Below are positions 17,512-26,148 of a DNA stretch of 64,000 bases, in pieces. How positions within the stretch are numbered: the stretch's first letter is position 1; each line of letters starts with the position of its first letter. Position numbers and translations under genes: made by a program. The notes below the pieces were generated by a model. It ran no database searches, was not told where the DNA came from, and worked only from the letters and a program-made list of their open reading frames with translations. The stretch lies in NCBI RefSeq assembly GCF_965276875.1, contig NZ_OZ255701.1, positions 1,488,001 through 1,552,000 on the forward strand. Reading direction: 5' to 3'. This DNA comes from Lichenicoccus sp965276875. GTDB taxonomy: Bacteria; Pseudomonadota; Alphaproteobacteria; Acetobacterales; Acetobacteraceae.

Positions 17512-18201
17512 TCAGCCGGCCTCCAAGGTGGCGTTCTGCGGGAACATCACCCGACGCGCCTCGTCGTCCATCTCGAACTTGTAGTCGTGGCGGCTCTTCA
17601 GCGCCTCCGCCCGTGTGGCCGCCGGGCGCGCATTGACAAGGTCGAGCAGGCGCTTGACGTTGGGAAACTCGGACCAGGCCTGCTCGCCGAAAATGAACGG
17701 AGCCGCCCGCGCCCAGCCCCACACCGCCATGTCCACGATCGTGTAACGTGCGCCGAGCATGTATTCGTCTGCCGCGAGCCGCGTATCGAGGATGCCAAAA
17801 TGCCGTTTCGCCTCGAACATGTAGCGGTTGACCGCATAGGCTTTCGGCTCGGGCGCGAAATGCCTGAAATGCACGGCCTGGCCGGAATACGGACCAATTC
17901 CGGTGGCGACGAACATCAGCCACGACAGCATCTGCCCGCGCGCGGCTGCGTTGTCATCGGATAGGAACAACCCGGTCTTTTCCGCGAGATAGAGCAGGAT
18001 GGCGTTGCTGTCGAACAATGTCACGTCGTCGTCGGTGAGTGCTGGCGTCTTGCCGTTGGGATTGATCGCAAGGAAGTCCGGGCTGAACTGCTCGCCGCGG
18101 CGGGTATCGACCGGGACGAGCGTGTAGTCGAGACCGGCCTCCTCGAGGAACAGGGCGACCTTCGCCGGGTTGGGCGACGGATGGTAATAGAAGGTGATCA
18201 T
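17512..18201 (-). CDS. Glutathione S-transferase family protein
   Basis: The 229-residue protein shows the thioredoxin-like N-terminal domain with YHPSPNPAKVALFLEEAG, then NPNGKTPALTD with the cis-Pro, and FDSNAILLYLAEKTG with the glutathione-gamma-glutamyl Ser. The all-helical C-terminal domain includes YTIVDMAVWGWARA, the conserved N-capping box and Asp of GSTs. A cytosolic detoxification role is likely, but the substrate is unknown. The ATG at 18201 with GGAGG just upstream is the best start; the longer frame overlaps the divergent dehalogenase gene. Its stop is 17 bases from the convergent OmpA-type gene. Confidence 0.9.
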   Translation of the reverse strand: MITFYYHPSPNPAKVALFLEEAGLDYTLVPVDTRRGEQFSPDFLAINPNGKTPALTDDDVTLFDSNAILLYLAEKTGLFLSDDNAAARGQMLSWLMFVATGIGPYSGQAVHFRHFAPEPKAYAVNRYMFEAKRHFGILDTRLAADEYMLGARYTIVDMAVWGWARAAPFIFGEQAWSEFPNVKRLLDLVNARPAATRAEALKSRHDYKFEMDDEARRVMFPQNATLEAG

Positions 18202-18246
18202 GCGAGCCTCCATGGGTTCGGCATAGTTCAGCAGGGAGCCGGCGCC

Positions 18247-18924
18247 ATGACCAGCCTGACACAACCCCGCGCTATCGTCTTTGACGTTATCGGCACGTTG
18301 TTCTCGCTGGAGAGTCAGCGCGGCCGCCTGATCGACGCCGGGCTGCCCGCGCACGCGCTGGAGTCCTGGTTCGCCGCCAGCCTGCGCGACCTGTTCGCAC
18401 TCGCCGTGACCCGTCGCACGGCGCCGATGATCAAGGTCCTGGAAGACAACCTGCACCATCTACTGGCCCGCCATCATCTGCGCCAGGACGGTCCGCGCGT
18501 GCAGGCGATCCTCGCCGGCATGGGCGAGCTCGATGTCGACCCGGAGGCGGCAGCCGCACTCGATCGGTTTGCAAGCCAGGGCCTGACCTGCGCCGCCTTG
18601 AGCAACGGCAGCCAGGCCGCGACCGAACGGCTGCTCGAACGCGGCGGCATCCGCATGCATTTTGCGGAAGTGCTCTCCATTGATACGGTCGGCCTGCCAA
18701 AGCCGCGGGCAGAGGTCTACCGCATGATGGCGGAGCACCTGCACCTTGAATGCGGCGCGATACTGATGATCGCCGCCCACCCGTGGGATCTGCACGGCGC
18801 CCGCGCGGCCGGGCTCGCCACCGGCTTCCTCTCACGCGGACTGCCCTGGCCCACGAGCCTCGACGCTCCCGACCTGAGCGAGGTTGGCCTGGACCTGCTT
18901 GCGCGGCGTGTTTGCGCCCTGTAG
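18247..18924 (+). CDS. Haloacid dehalogenase, type II (HAD superfamily)
   Basis: The 225-residue protein fits L-2-haloacid dehalogenases in length and motifs. The nucleophile Asp is in IVFDVIGTLFS (motif I), motif II is CAALSNGSQ, motif III Lys is in GLPKPRAEVY, and motif IV is MIAAHPWDLHGARAAGL with the catalytic Asp. Members hydrolyse 2-haloalkanoates, but many homologues act on other small organic acids. The ATG at 18247 gives the family N-terminus. It is divergent from the GST gene with 45 bases between starts, and is followed after 10 bases by the S9 peptidase. Confidence 0.88.
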   Translation: MTSLTQPRAIVFDVIGTLFSLESQRGRLIDAGLPAHALESWFAASLRDLFALAVTRRTAPMIKVLEDNLHHLLARHHLRQDGPRVQAILAGMGELDVDPEAAAALDRFASQGLTCAALSNGSQAATERLLERGGIRMHFAEVLSIDTVGLPKPRAEVYRMMAEHLHLECGAILMIAAHPWDLHGARAAGLATGFLSRGLPWPTSLDAPDLSEVGLDLLARRVCAL

Positions 18925-18934
18925 CGCACACCCC

Positions 18935-20911
18935 ATGCAAAAACTCCCTGTCCTCGCCTTGAGCCTCTGCGCGCTGTCGCTGACTGCGAACGCGCGCGCC
19001 ATGATGCCGCCGTTGCACGCGTTCCACAGCGTCGCGATCGCTCCCGACGGGCGTCATGTCGCCAGTATTGAAAGCGACGATTCAGGTGACGCCACGCCGC
19101 CGCGCCACCTGGTGCTTCGCACAGGCTCGGGTGGGGCCCAGATCGTCGCGCTACCGTGTGGCGCCGGGCCCAGTTGCGTGCCATCCTCGCCGAGTTGGAA
19201 CCATGACGGCAGCCGCCTCGCCTTTGTCGTCAACAACACGGTGACCTCGGACGCCGCGATCTACACGGTGGCCGCGGGCGGCGGGATGCCGCTCCGGCTG
19301 GTCCGCTTCGCCGGCGCGCTTGGCACGCTGCGTTATGGCCCCGACAATCGGCTAGCGGTGCTGGCGACCCCGCATCCACACAAGCAGGTCGGCGCCACCG
19401 AGCCCGCGGCACCGCTGGTCGGCGTGATCGGCAGCGATCCCGACGAGCAGCGGATTGCCGTGTTGCGGCACGGGGCCCTGCGCATGGTCTCGCCCGCCGG
19501 CCTGTTCATTTACGAATTCGCCTGGCGTCCGGATGTGCATGGCTTCGTCGCCACCGCGGCGCTCGGCGACGGCGACACGCAATGGTGGGTCGCCAAGCTG
19601 ATCGGCGTGGGCCTGGACGGCAGGGTGCGCGTGCTGCACGCACCTGATGGCACCCACCAGCAACTCGCCGACCCGGTGGTCTCCCCCGACGGACACGCGG
19701 TCGCCTACATCGCCGGCTGGATGAGCGATTTTGGCTCGAACGGCGGCGACGCCTACCTGCTGAACCTGAGCGGTCCGGGTGCGACACCGGTCGACCTCAC
19801 CGCCGGGCTGCATGCGACGATTACCACGCTCGACTGGCAGTGCGGCGGCGGCCTCACCGCGGCGGCGCTGGCCGGGCCGCGTGCCGAATTCCTGTCCCTG
19901 GCGCCCGGGCAGCCGCCGCATACGCTGTGGTCCGGCGAACAGGACGTCTCCGCCGGCGGCTGGAACCTGGGCCTGGCCTGCGCGGGCGGCCACACCGCGG
20001 CGGTGCGACAGAGCTTTACCGAGGCGCCGGAACTCGCGACCGGCACGATCGGCGACTGGCACGACATCAGCCACCTCAATGCCGCGCAAACCGCGCCCTA
20101 CCACGCCTCAAACCTCACCTGGAAGAGCGGCGGCTTGGACGTGCAGGGCTGGCTGCTGACACCTTCGCCGCTGCCGCCTGGCAAGCGTCCGCTTCTGGTC
20201 AACGTGCATGGCGGCCCACAGGCGGCGGTGACGCCGGACTACCTGTCGCCACGCGGCGACGATCGCGCTCTGCTCGCCGCCGGCTATGATGTATTCGAGC
20301 CGAACTATCGCGGCAGCTTCGGCCAGGGCGAGGCGTTCTCCGCCGCCGACATCCATGATTACGGCGGCGGCGACTTCCGCGACATCATGGCTGGAGTGGA
20401 TGCGGCCGAGCGCGCGACCCCGGTCGATGACAGTCGGCTCGGCATCCTTGGCGGCAGCTATGGCGGCTACATGGCGATGTGGGCGATTACTCAGACGCAC
20501 CGGTTCGCCGCCGCCGCCGCCCATGCCGGCGTCTCGGACTGGCTCTCAATTCAGGGGGAGGCGCCGCAAATGACGGCGGACGCTCCCGATCCGAGCTTCG
20601 GCACCCTGGTCTACAACGATCCCGGCCCGCAACTCCGCGCCTCGCCGATCACCCACATGATGGGCGTGCGCACGCCGATGCTGATTACCGTCGGCGCGCA
20701 AGACGTCGAATGTCCGATGCCGCAAAGTCAGGAATTCTACCAGGCAATGGCGACACTTGGCGTCCCGGTAAGCTTCGTCGTCTATGCCGGCGAGGGCCAT
20801 GGCTTCCGCAAGCAGGCGGACCGCCTAGACGAGCGGCGCCGCACGCTTGCGTGGTTCCATCGCTGGTTCAACGAGAGCCGGCCGGCGAAGCCTTCTCATC
20901 GTCAGGGTTGA
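18935..20911 (+). CDS. Exported S9-family prolyl oligopeptidase-type peptidase
   Basis: The 658-residue protein begins with a signal peptide ending NARAM near residue 21. Residues about 25-390 form a beta-propeller with repeated HVASIESDD-, LAFVVNNT- and HAVAYIAGW-like blades. The C-terminal alpha/beta hydrolase domain (about 400-655) has LLVNVHGGPQ, the nucleophile GGSYGGYMAMW, Asp in VGAQDVECPMPQS and His in AGEGHGFRK, so the catalytic triad is complete. It probably cleaves short peptides in the periplasm. The ATG at 18935 is 10 bases after the dehalogenase. Its last 44 bases overlap the convergent Mn catalase gene. Confidence 0.9.
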   Translation: MQKLPVLALSLCALSLTANARAMMPPLHAFHSVAIAPDGRHVASIESDDSGDATPPRHLVLRTGSGGAQIVALPCGAGPSCVPSSPSWNHDGSRLAFVVNNTVTSDAAIYTVAAGGGMPLRLVRFAGALGTLRYGPDNRLAVLATPHPHKQVGATEPAAPLVGVIGSDPDEQRIAVLRHGALRMVSPAGLFIYEFAWRPDVHGFVATAALGDGDTQWWVAKLIGVGLDGRVRVLHAPDGTHQQLADPVVSPDGHAVAYIAGWMSDFGSNGGDAYLLNLSGPGATPVDLTAGLHATITTLDWQCGGGLTAAALAGPRAEFLSLAPGQPPHTLWSGEQDVSAGGWNLGLACAGGHTAAVRQSFTEAPELATGTIGDWHDISHLNAAQTAPYHASNLTWKSGGLDVQGWLLTPSPLPPGKRPLLVNVHGGPQAAVTPDYLSPRGDDRALLAAGYDVFEPNYRGSFGQGEAFSAADIHDYGGGDFRDIMAGVDAAERATPVDDSRLGILGGSYGGYMAMWAITQTHRFAAAAAHAGVSDWLSIQGEAPQMTADAPDPSFGTLVYNDPGPQLRASPITHMMGVRTPMLITVGAQDVECPMPQSQEFYQAMATLGVPVSFVVYAGEGHGFRKQADRLDERRRTLAWFHRWFNESRPAKPSHRQG

Positions 20912-21605
20912 TCGGCGACGGCGGGATATCACCCTTCGGCTGCGGGTTTTCGACATACTGGAACGGCGCCTCGTTCCAGGGCCCGCGATGGTCGTCGCCA
21001 TGCGACAGGTTGAACACGATGTCGACGGTGTCGTCGGGTTGTATCGTGCCGAAGAACGGGTCGTCGAGCTTGCCCATCGAATCCAGCGCCTTCATGAACA
21101 TCCGGGCATGGGTGATTTCGCGTGTCAGCAGATGGACGAGCGCATGCTTGGTGCCCTCGTCCGTGCAGCGATTGATCAGAGCCTCGTAGGTCTGCCGCGC
21201 GCCCGCCTCCGAGGCGATGTTGGCGCGCAGGTCGCGCACCACATTGCCGCCTTCCTGCACATAGGTGCCAGTCCAGGCGGAGCCTTGGCTGTCCACGAGA
21301 TGCGGTCCAACACCCTTCATCTGAAAGAGTGGCGCGTCATAGACGGCGGTCTGGTTGAGCTTGGCGGTATGCTGGACGATGAGCTTGCCGACCATCTCGA
21401 GATGGCTGAACTCCTCCATTGCGATGTCCTGGAGCATATCGCGGATACCCGGATTGGTGACGTGGAACGACTGCACCCAGTATTGCAGGGCCGCGGTCAA
21501 TTCCCCGGTGGCGCCGCCGAACTGCTCCAGCAGGAACTGCCCGAATCGCGCGTCCGGTGTGCCGACATTCACCGGCACGATAGTTTCCTTGTGATGCACG
21601 AACAT
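20868..21605 (-). CDS. Manganese catalase
   Basis: The 245-residue protein is a di-manganese catalase that disproportionates hydrogen peroxide. The ferritin-like four-helix core carries the metal ligands: Glu in GATGELTAALQYW, Glu and His in AMEEFSHLEMVG, Glu in ASEAGARQTYE, and Glu/His in TREITHARMF. It is slightly short for the family, with a Pro-rich C-terminal tail. An ATG three codons upstream (21614) is possible, but AAGGA sits at the right distance for 21605. The last 44 bases overlap the convergent S9 peptidase coding region. A role in peroxide defence is well supported. Confidence 0.92.
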   Translation of the reverse strand: MFVHHKETIVPVNVGTPDARFGQFLLEQFGGATGELTAALQYWVQSFHVTNPGIRDMLQDIAMEEFSHLEMVGKLIVQHTAKLNQTAVYDAPLFQMKGVGPHLVDSQGSAWTGTYVQEGGNVVRDLRANIASEAGARQTYEALINRCTDEGTKHALVHLLTREITHARMFMKALDSMGKLDDPFFGTIQPDDTVDIVFNLSHGDDHRGPWNEAPFQYVENPQPKGDIPPSPINPDDEKASPAGSR

Positions 21606-21874
21606 ATCGGTCATCCTTCATAAGACGTCCATCAGCTTGTTGCCGACGGTGACAGTTAATACGAAGCATCGCGGCACTTCGTTCCCTTGTCGGCACAGCA
21701 ACTCAAAACACTCCCGCGGGAAGAAAGTACCTAGCGCCCGCTGGCGGTGATATTGCTGATTCGCCGGCGCGTCGGTCACGGTGCATTCGCTTATGCTCTT
21801 GGGCGCGGCCATCTGGCTGAAGCCACACCAAACTACGCCAGCCTACGCTGCGGTGCGGTGCGGTATTCGATCCG

Positions 21875-23449
21875 TCACTCCCACTCGATCGTGCCCGGCG
21901 GCTTGGAGGTGATGTCGTAGGTGACGCGGTTGATGCCGCGCACCTCATTGACGATGCGGGCGGCGGTGCGGTTGAGGAAGCCCATGTCAAACGGGAACAC
22001 GTCCGCGGTCATGCCGTCGGTGCTGGTCACGGCGCGCAAGGCGCAGGCCTGATCATAGGTGCGGCTATCGCCCATGACGCCCACGGTGCGGACCGGCAGC
22101 AGCACCGCGAACGCCTGCCAGATTGCGTCATAGAGACCAGCGGCACGGATTTCCTCGAGGAAGATCGTGTCGACGCGTCGCAACAGGTCGAGGCTTTCAG
22201 CTGTGACTGTGCCGGGGATGCGGATCGCAAGACCCGGGCCCGGGAACGGATGCCGCCCGACGATGCTATGCGGAATGCCGAGTTCGCGTCCGAGCGCACG
22301 GACTTCGTCCTTGAACAGCTCGCGCAGCGGCTCGAGCAGCTTCATGCGCATGCGCGCCGGCAGGCCGCCGACATTATGGTGCGACTTGATCGTCACCGAC
22401 GGGCCGCCGGTGACGCTTACGCTCTCGATCACGTCCGGGTAGAGCGTCCCCTGGGCCAGGAAGTCGGCACCGCCGAGCTTGCCCGCCTCCTCGTCGAACA
22501 CCTCGACGAACAGCCGGCCGATGGTCTTGCGCTTGGTCTCGGGGTCGCTGACCCCTTCCAGCGCCGCCAGGAACAGCGCACTCGCGTCGCGGTGGACGAG
22601 CCTGATGTTGAAGCGGCTGCGGAAGGTCTGCACGACCTCGTCGGCCTCGCCGGCACGAAGCAGACCGTGATCGACAAAGATGCAGGTGAGCTGCTCGCCG
22701 ATGGCGGCATGGATCAGCACTGCGGCAACCGACGAATCCACGCCGCCGGAGAGGCCGCAGATCACCCGCGCGGCGCCTACACGCTCGCGGATACGGGCGA
22801 TCTCCATGTCGCGAAAGCCCGCCATGGTCCAGGCGCCGCGGCAGCCGGCGACGGCATGGGTGAAGTTGCGCAGCAGGGCCGCGCCATGCGGGGTGTGGAC
22901 GACCTCGGGATGGAACTGCACGCCATAGAAGCGGCGTGCCTCGTCGGCGATGATGGCAAAGGGGGCGCCTTCGCTGACACCGACCGCGCGAAAGCCCGGC
23001 GGCAGACGGGTGACGCGGTCGCCGTGGCTCATCCAGACCTGTTCGCGATGGCCGGGCTGCCAAGTGCCGCGCAGCAAGGCGCAATCCTCGATGATCTCGA
23101 CATGCGCGCGTCCGAACTCGCGGTGCTCGGATGCCAGCACCTCGCCGCCGAGCTGCTGGCACATTACCTGCTGGCCATAGCAGATGCCCAGCACCGGCAC
23201 GCCCAGGGCGAACACTGCGTCGGGCGCCCGGGGTGAGCCCGCCTCGGGCACGCTGGACGGGCCGCCGGAGAGAATGATGCCGCGTGGCGCGTAGCCGCGT
23301 ATGCGCTCGATGCTGGCCGTATAGGGCCAGATCTCGCAATAGACGCCGCTCTCGCGCACGCGCCTGGCGATCAACTGCGTGACCTGGCTGCCGAAATCCA
23401 GGATCAGCACCCGGTCCTCGTGCAGGGCCTCTTCCAGCTGTTTGCTCAT
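21875..23449 (-). CDS. guaA: GMP synthase (glutamine-hydrolysing)
   Basis: The 524-residue enzyme converts XMP to GMP using glutamine and ATP. The N-terminal class I glutamine amidotransferase domain shows LDFGSQVTQLIARRVRE, the nucleophile Cys in GICYGQQ and the His/Glu pair in GVQFHPEV. The ATP pyrophosphatase domain starts with the P-loop CGLSGGVDSSVAA near residue 235. The dimerisation domain ends with the standard GTIEWE. The start at ATG 23449 gives the MSKQLEEALHEDRVLILDFG N-terminus. It is a single-gene unit, divergent from the small exported protein at 23545. The identification is certain. Confidence 0.97.
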   Translation of the reverse strand: MSKQLEEALHEDRVLILDFGSQVTQLIARRVRESGVYCEIWPYTASIERIRGYAPRGIILSGGPSSVPEAGSPRAPDAVFALGVPVLGICYGQQVMCQQLGGEVLASEHREFGRAHVEIIEDCALLRGTWQPGHREQVWMSHGDRVTRLPPGFRAVGVSEGAPFAIIADEARRFYGVQFHPEVVHTPHGAALLRNFTHAVAGCRGAWTMAGFRDMEIARIRERVGAARVICGLSGGVDSSVAAVLIHAAIGEQLTCIFVDHGLLRAGEADEVVQTFRSRFNIRLVHRDASALFLAALEGVSDPETKRKTIGRLFVEVFDEEAGKLGGADFLAQGTLYPDVIESVSVTGGPSVTIKSHHNVGGLPARMRMKLLEPLRELFKDEVRALGRELGIPHSIVGRHPFPGPGLAIRIPGTVTAESLDLLRRVDTIFLEEIRAAGLYDAIWQAFAVLLPVRTVGVMGDSRTYDQACALRAVTSTDGMTADVFPFDMGFLNRTAARIVNEVRGINRVTYDITSKPPGTIEWE

Positions 23450-23544
23450 CGACGGATGCCTCTCGGTGCCAAGCTGGCTTGCAGCACGGCAGGTGGGCAG
23501 CATGCAAGCTTGGTCAAAGCCGCGACGCGCGGCTAGGGTTCGAT

Positions 23545-23937
23545 ATGCAAAGCACCACACGAAAGCGCGCCTTGCGTTGGCTGGCGGCGTTGGCGTTCCT
23601 GCTAGGTGGCAGCATCATCGCGCAGGCTCGTGACCTGCGTGGGCACTGGATCGGCACCTTGCACACGCTGCAGGGGACGTGCCCGAATACGCGAAGCTCG
23701 ACGCTGGTGATCGACGGGCATCATCTGAGCTTCGCGCCGGCGGACGGCGTGTTGATCCTGCAGGGCATGAGGGTTCCTGGCCAAACCCGGCTGCATGCGC
23801 AGCTTGAGTTGCCGGGGGCCAATCACAAGCCGTTTCCCATGGTGTTCGAGGGCCATCCGCAAGGCCACGCCATTGTCGGGCTCTACGGCACGCCCGCGTG
23901 CCGCGCCGAGATCCAACTACGGCGCCCGGGCGGCTGA
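23545..23937 (+). CDS. Small exported protein, unknown function
   Basis: The 130-residue product has a twin-basic N-terminus (TTRKRALRW), a hydrophobic signal segment and an AQA cleavage site near residue 26. The mature 100 residues show short beta-like strands (LRGHWIGTLHTL, STLVIDGHHLSF, GVLILQGMRV, PFPMVFEGHPQG) and two Cys (CPN and CRA) that could form a disulfide. This suggests a small periplasmic beta-barrel, but no family is recognised. It sits between guaA and a tRNA gene and is probably transcribed alone. Confidence 0.7.
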   Translation: MQSTTRKRALRWLAALAFLLGGSIIAQARDLRGHWIGTLHTLQGTCPNTRSSTLVIDGHHLSFAPADGVLILQGMRVPGQTRLHAQLELPGANHKPFPMVFEGHPQGHAIVGLYGTPACRAEIQLRRPGG

Positions 23938-23949
23938 GGCATGCGGGAC

Positions 23950-23978
23950 TTGCACGGGCCAACCCCATGCGCTATCCC
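23950..23978 (+). promoter_or_regulatory. Predicted promoter of tRNA-Arg(ACG)
   Basis: TTGCAC (23950-23955) and TATCCC (23973-23978) are separated by 17 bases. Initiation would fall about 7 bases before the mature tRNA end. The -35 lies within or just after the previous gene. It is a reasonable but unproven match. Confidence 0.4.
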
Positions 23979-23991
23979 CCGCTCCGCCGCG

Positions 23992-24068
23992 GCACCCGTA
24001 GCTCAATTGGATAGAGCACCAGACTACGAATCTGGGGGTTGGAAGTTCGAGTCTTTCCGGGTGCGCCA
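23992..24068 (+). tRNA. tRNA-Arg (anticodon ACG)
   Basis: A full cloverleaf can be drawn. The acceptor pairs GCACCCG (23992-23998) with CGGGTGC (24058-24064), and the gene-encoded CCA ends at 24068. The D-loop contains AATTGGATAGAGC, the anticodon stem CCAGA/TCTGG encloses the loop CTACGAA with ACG at 24026-24028, and the T-arm carries GTTCGAGTC. ACG is expected to be edited to ICG, reading CGU, CGC and CGA. The gene stands alone, followed by an unrelated transporter. Confidence 0.97.
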
Positions 24069-24110
24069 ACCTGCCTGTGTGCGCCGGAGCGCGTGCGAAG
24101 GCCAGCCGCT

Positions 24111-25265
24111 ATGAAGGCACCGACCTCCGCAACGCGTTACGTGCTGCTGAGCGTCGCACTGCTGGTCTTTGGCACCAACCTGCAGGGTGTTTTGTTGCCG
24201 ATCCTGGGCGCCGAGCACGGTGCCCCGATGATTACCATCGGATTGTTCTCCTCCGCCTGGTCGGCGGGCTTCGTTCTTGCCTGCCTGAGTGTCGGCCGGC
24301 TGCTCGGCGCGCTGGGCCATGTGCGGAGCTTTGTCGCCCTTGCCGGGCTCAGTGCGTTTGCGAGCCTGCTGTTGTTGTACAGCGGTGACTGGTCCTGGAT
24401 CACGCTGCGCGCCGTCATCGGCTTCTGCTTCGGCGGCCTCTCTACCGTCATCGAGAGCTGGCTGCTTGAGAGCGCCGGCAGCGGCGCCTTCTCGGGTTAC
24501 ATGATGGTCAATCTGATCGCCTCGCTCAGCGGCACGCTGAGCCTGGACGTCGTCGATCCACTCGGCCGTGCGCCGTTCGTGCTGATGACGGCCGCGGTGG
24601 CGCTCTCCAGCCTGCCGGTGCTGTTCGCGCGCAAAGGTGCGGTCAAGCCAGCGGCGGTCACTCGCTTCCGGCTGGCACCGGGGCGGCTCTATCGCCGTTC
24701 GCCGCTGGGTGCGACCGGCGTTCTGGCCGCCGGCCTGATCACCGGTGCGGTCGGTGGCCTGGGGCCAGTGTTCGGCATGGAAGCCGGCCTGTCGATGGGC
24801 GGCGATACGCTCATGCTGGCGGCGAACAGTATTGGGGGCGCCTTCGGCTATGCCCAGAACGCGCTCCTCGCTGAGCGGATCGGCCACAGGCTATTGCTGG
24901 TGCTCACCTGCATGCTGGGGCTGCTGACCTGCATGCCGCTGGCGCTCAGCGCGCACGCACTGGGTTACGATCTGGTCGTGGTCCTGTTCGGTGTGTTCGG
25001 CTTTGCCCAGTATCCGCTCTACGGCATCTGTGTCGGCCTGGTGAACCGCGAGGCAATCGGGATTTCCGCGGCGCAAACCGCGAGCGAAGTGCTGCTGCTG
25101 TTCGGTCTGGGAACTGTCGCGGGGCCCCTGTGTGCGGCGCCGCTGATGCGGCTGGGCTTGAACCTCTTCGTCTTTGTCGCATGTGTGCTGCTCGCACTGC
25201 TGGTCCGTCTGGCAATCGAAGTCGGGCCGAAGGGAAGGAGCCACCATGCACGAGCACCGGGATGA
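24111..25265 (+). CDS. MFS transporter, YcaD-like
   Basis: The 384-residue protein has twelve predicted membrane segments of a major facilitator. The first is LLSVALLVFGTNLQGVLLPIL. The conserved cytoplasmic loop between helices 2 and 3 reads SVGRLLGALGHVR, and helix 5 carries FCFGGLSTVIESWLLE, typical of the YcaD-like branch. The substrate is unknown. The start at ATG 24111 excludes a long in-frame extension through the tRNA gene. Its end overlaps the start of the methionine sulfoxide reductase by 20 bases, so the two are probably co-transcribed. Confidence 0.88.
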   Translation: MKAPTSATRYVLLSVALLVFGTNLQGVLLPILGAEHGAPMITIGLFSSAWSAGFVLACLSVGRLLGALGHVRSFVALAGLSAFASLLLLYSGDWSWITLRAVIGFCFGGLSTVIESWLLESAGSGAFSGYMMVNLIASLSGTLSLDVVDPLGRAPFVLMTAAVALSSLPVLFARKGAVKPAAVTRFRLAPGRLYRRSPLGATGVLAAGLITGAVGGLGPVFGMEAGLSMGGDTLMLAANSIGGAFGYAQNALLAERIGHRLLLVLTCMLGLLTCMPLALSAHALGYDLVVVLFGVFGFAQYPLYGICVGLVNREAIGISAAQTASEVLLLFGLGTVAGPLCAAPLMRLGLNLFVFVACVLLALLVRLAIEVGPKGRSHHARAPG

Positions 25266-25725
25266 ACCGATGGGAGATTTGCTCGAATCGTTGGCAGCCC
25301 TGCTCGACGGCGAGACGGACATGCTTGCCAATGCTGCCAACGTGGCGGCACTGCTGTTCGAGCGGATCTCGGCGATCAACTGGGTCGGTTTCTACTTTTT
25401 GCGTGAAGCGGCCGGCGGACAAACGCTTGTGCTCGGGCCCTTCCAAGGCAAGGTCGCCTGCACGCGGATCAAGCTCGGCCAGGGCGTTTGCGGGACCGCC
25501 GCACTCCGGCGCGAGACCTTGATTGTCCCCGACGTTCAAGCATTTGCGGGCCACATCGCCTGTGACGCAAGCTCGCGCTCGGAGATCGTGGTGCCGCTGA
25601 TCCGGGAGGGGGTGCTCGTCGGCGTGCTCGACATCGACAGCCCGTGCAGCAACCGCTTCTCCGAGGCGGACGCGCGCTGCTTTGAACAGGTGGCGGCGAT
25701 GCTGATGCGAGAGTCGTGGTCATAG
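25246..25725 (+). CDS. msrC: Free methionine-(R)-sulfoxide reductase (GAF domain)
   Basis: The 159-residue protein is a single GAF domain that reduces free Met-R-sulfoxide with thioredoxin. The three diagnostic cysteines are present: GKVACTRI, GQGVCGTAA and HIACDASSRSEIVVPL. The N-terminal helix LLESLAALLDGETDMLANAAN and the segment INWVGFYF also match. Start ATG 25246 is preceded by GAAGGAG. It overlaps the transporter gene upstream and the Nudix gene downstream. A role in oxidative repair is well supported, and thioredoxin reductase is encoded about 5 kb downstream. Confidence 0.93.
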   Translation: MHEHRDEPMGDLLESLAALLDGETDMLANAANVAALLFERISAINWVGFYFLREAAGGQTLVLGPFQGKVACTRIKLGQGVCGTAALRRETLIVPDVQAFAGHIACDASSRSEIVVPLIREGVLVGVLDIDSPCSNRFSEADARCFEQVAAMLMRESWS

Positions 25726-26144
25726 AGCGGCCCGTGGCGGCCGCCATCGCGGTCCTGGCGCGGGATGGCGCGGTCCTGCTGGTGCAGCGGCGTAACGCGC
25801 CCGATGCGGGACTGTGGGGTTATCCGGGGGGCAAGATCGAGGGCGGCGAGACCATCATCGCGGCGGCTCTGCGCGAACTGCACGAGGAGACCGCCCTGGT
25901 TGCGCGAGGCTGCCGGCTGCTCGAACCTTTCGATGTCATCCATCATGACGCGGACGGGCAACTGCTTGCCCATTTCATTCTGCTGCCGGTACTTTGCGCA
26001 TGGGTGAGCGGCACCGCCGCTGCAGCCAGTGACGCGTCGGACGCACGCTGGTTCACGCGCGCGGCACTCGCGGCACGACCTGGCATGTTGAGCCCGCGGG
26101 TTCTGGACCTTGCAGACAACGCATTCAGCTTCAGTTGCGCGTAG
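25716..26144 (+). CDS. Nudix (MutT-like) hydrolase
   Basis: The 142-residue protein carries a complete Nudix box, GGKIEGGETIIAAALRELHEE, at about residues 38-58, which binds Mg and cleaves nucleoside diphosphates linked to other groups. The preceding VLLVQRRNAPDAGLWGYPG is typical of MutT-type enzymes. The substrate (oxidised nucleotide or other) is not defined. A GTG at 25716 starts inside the last codons of the msrC gene, implying coupling. Its stop lies only 4 bases from the stop of the convergent motA gene. Confidence 0.88.
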   Translation: MVIERPVAAAIAVLARDGAVLLVQRRNAPDAGLWGYPGGKIEGGETIIAAALRELHEETALVARGCRLLEPFDVIHHDADGQLLAHFILLPVLCAWVSGTAAAASDASDARWFTRAALAARPGMLSPRVLDLADNAFSFSCA

Positions 26145-26148
26145 CGGA

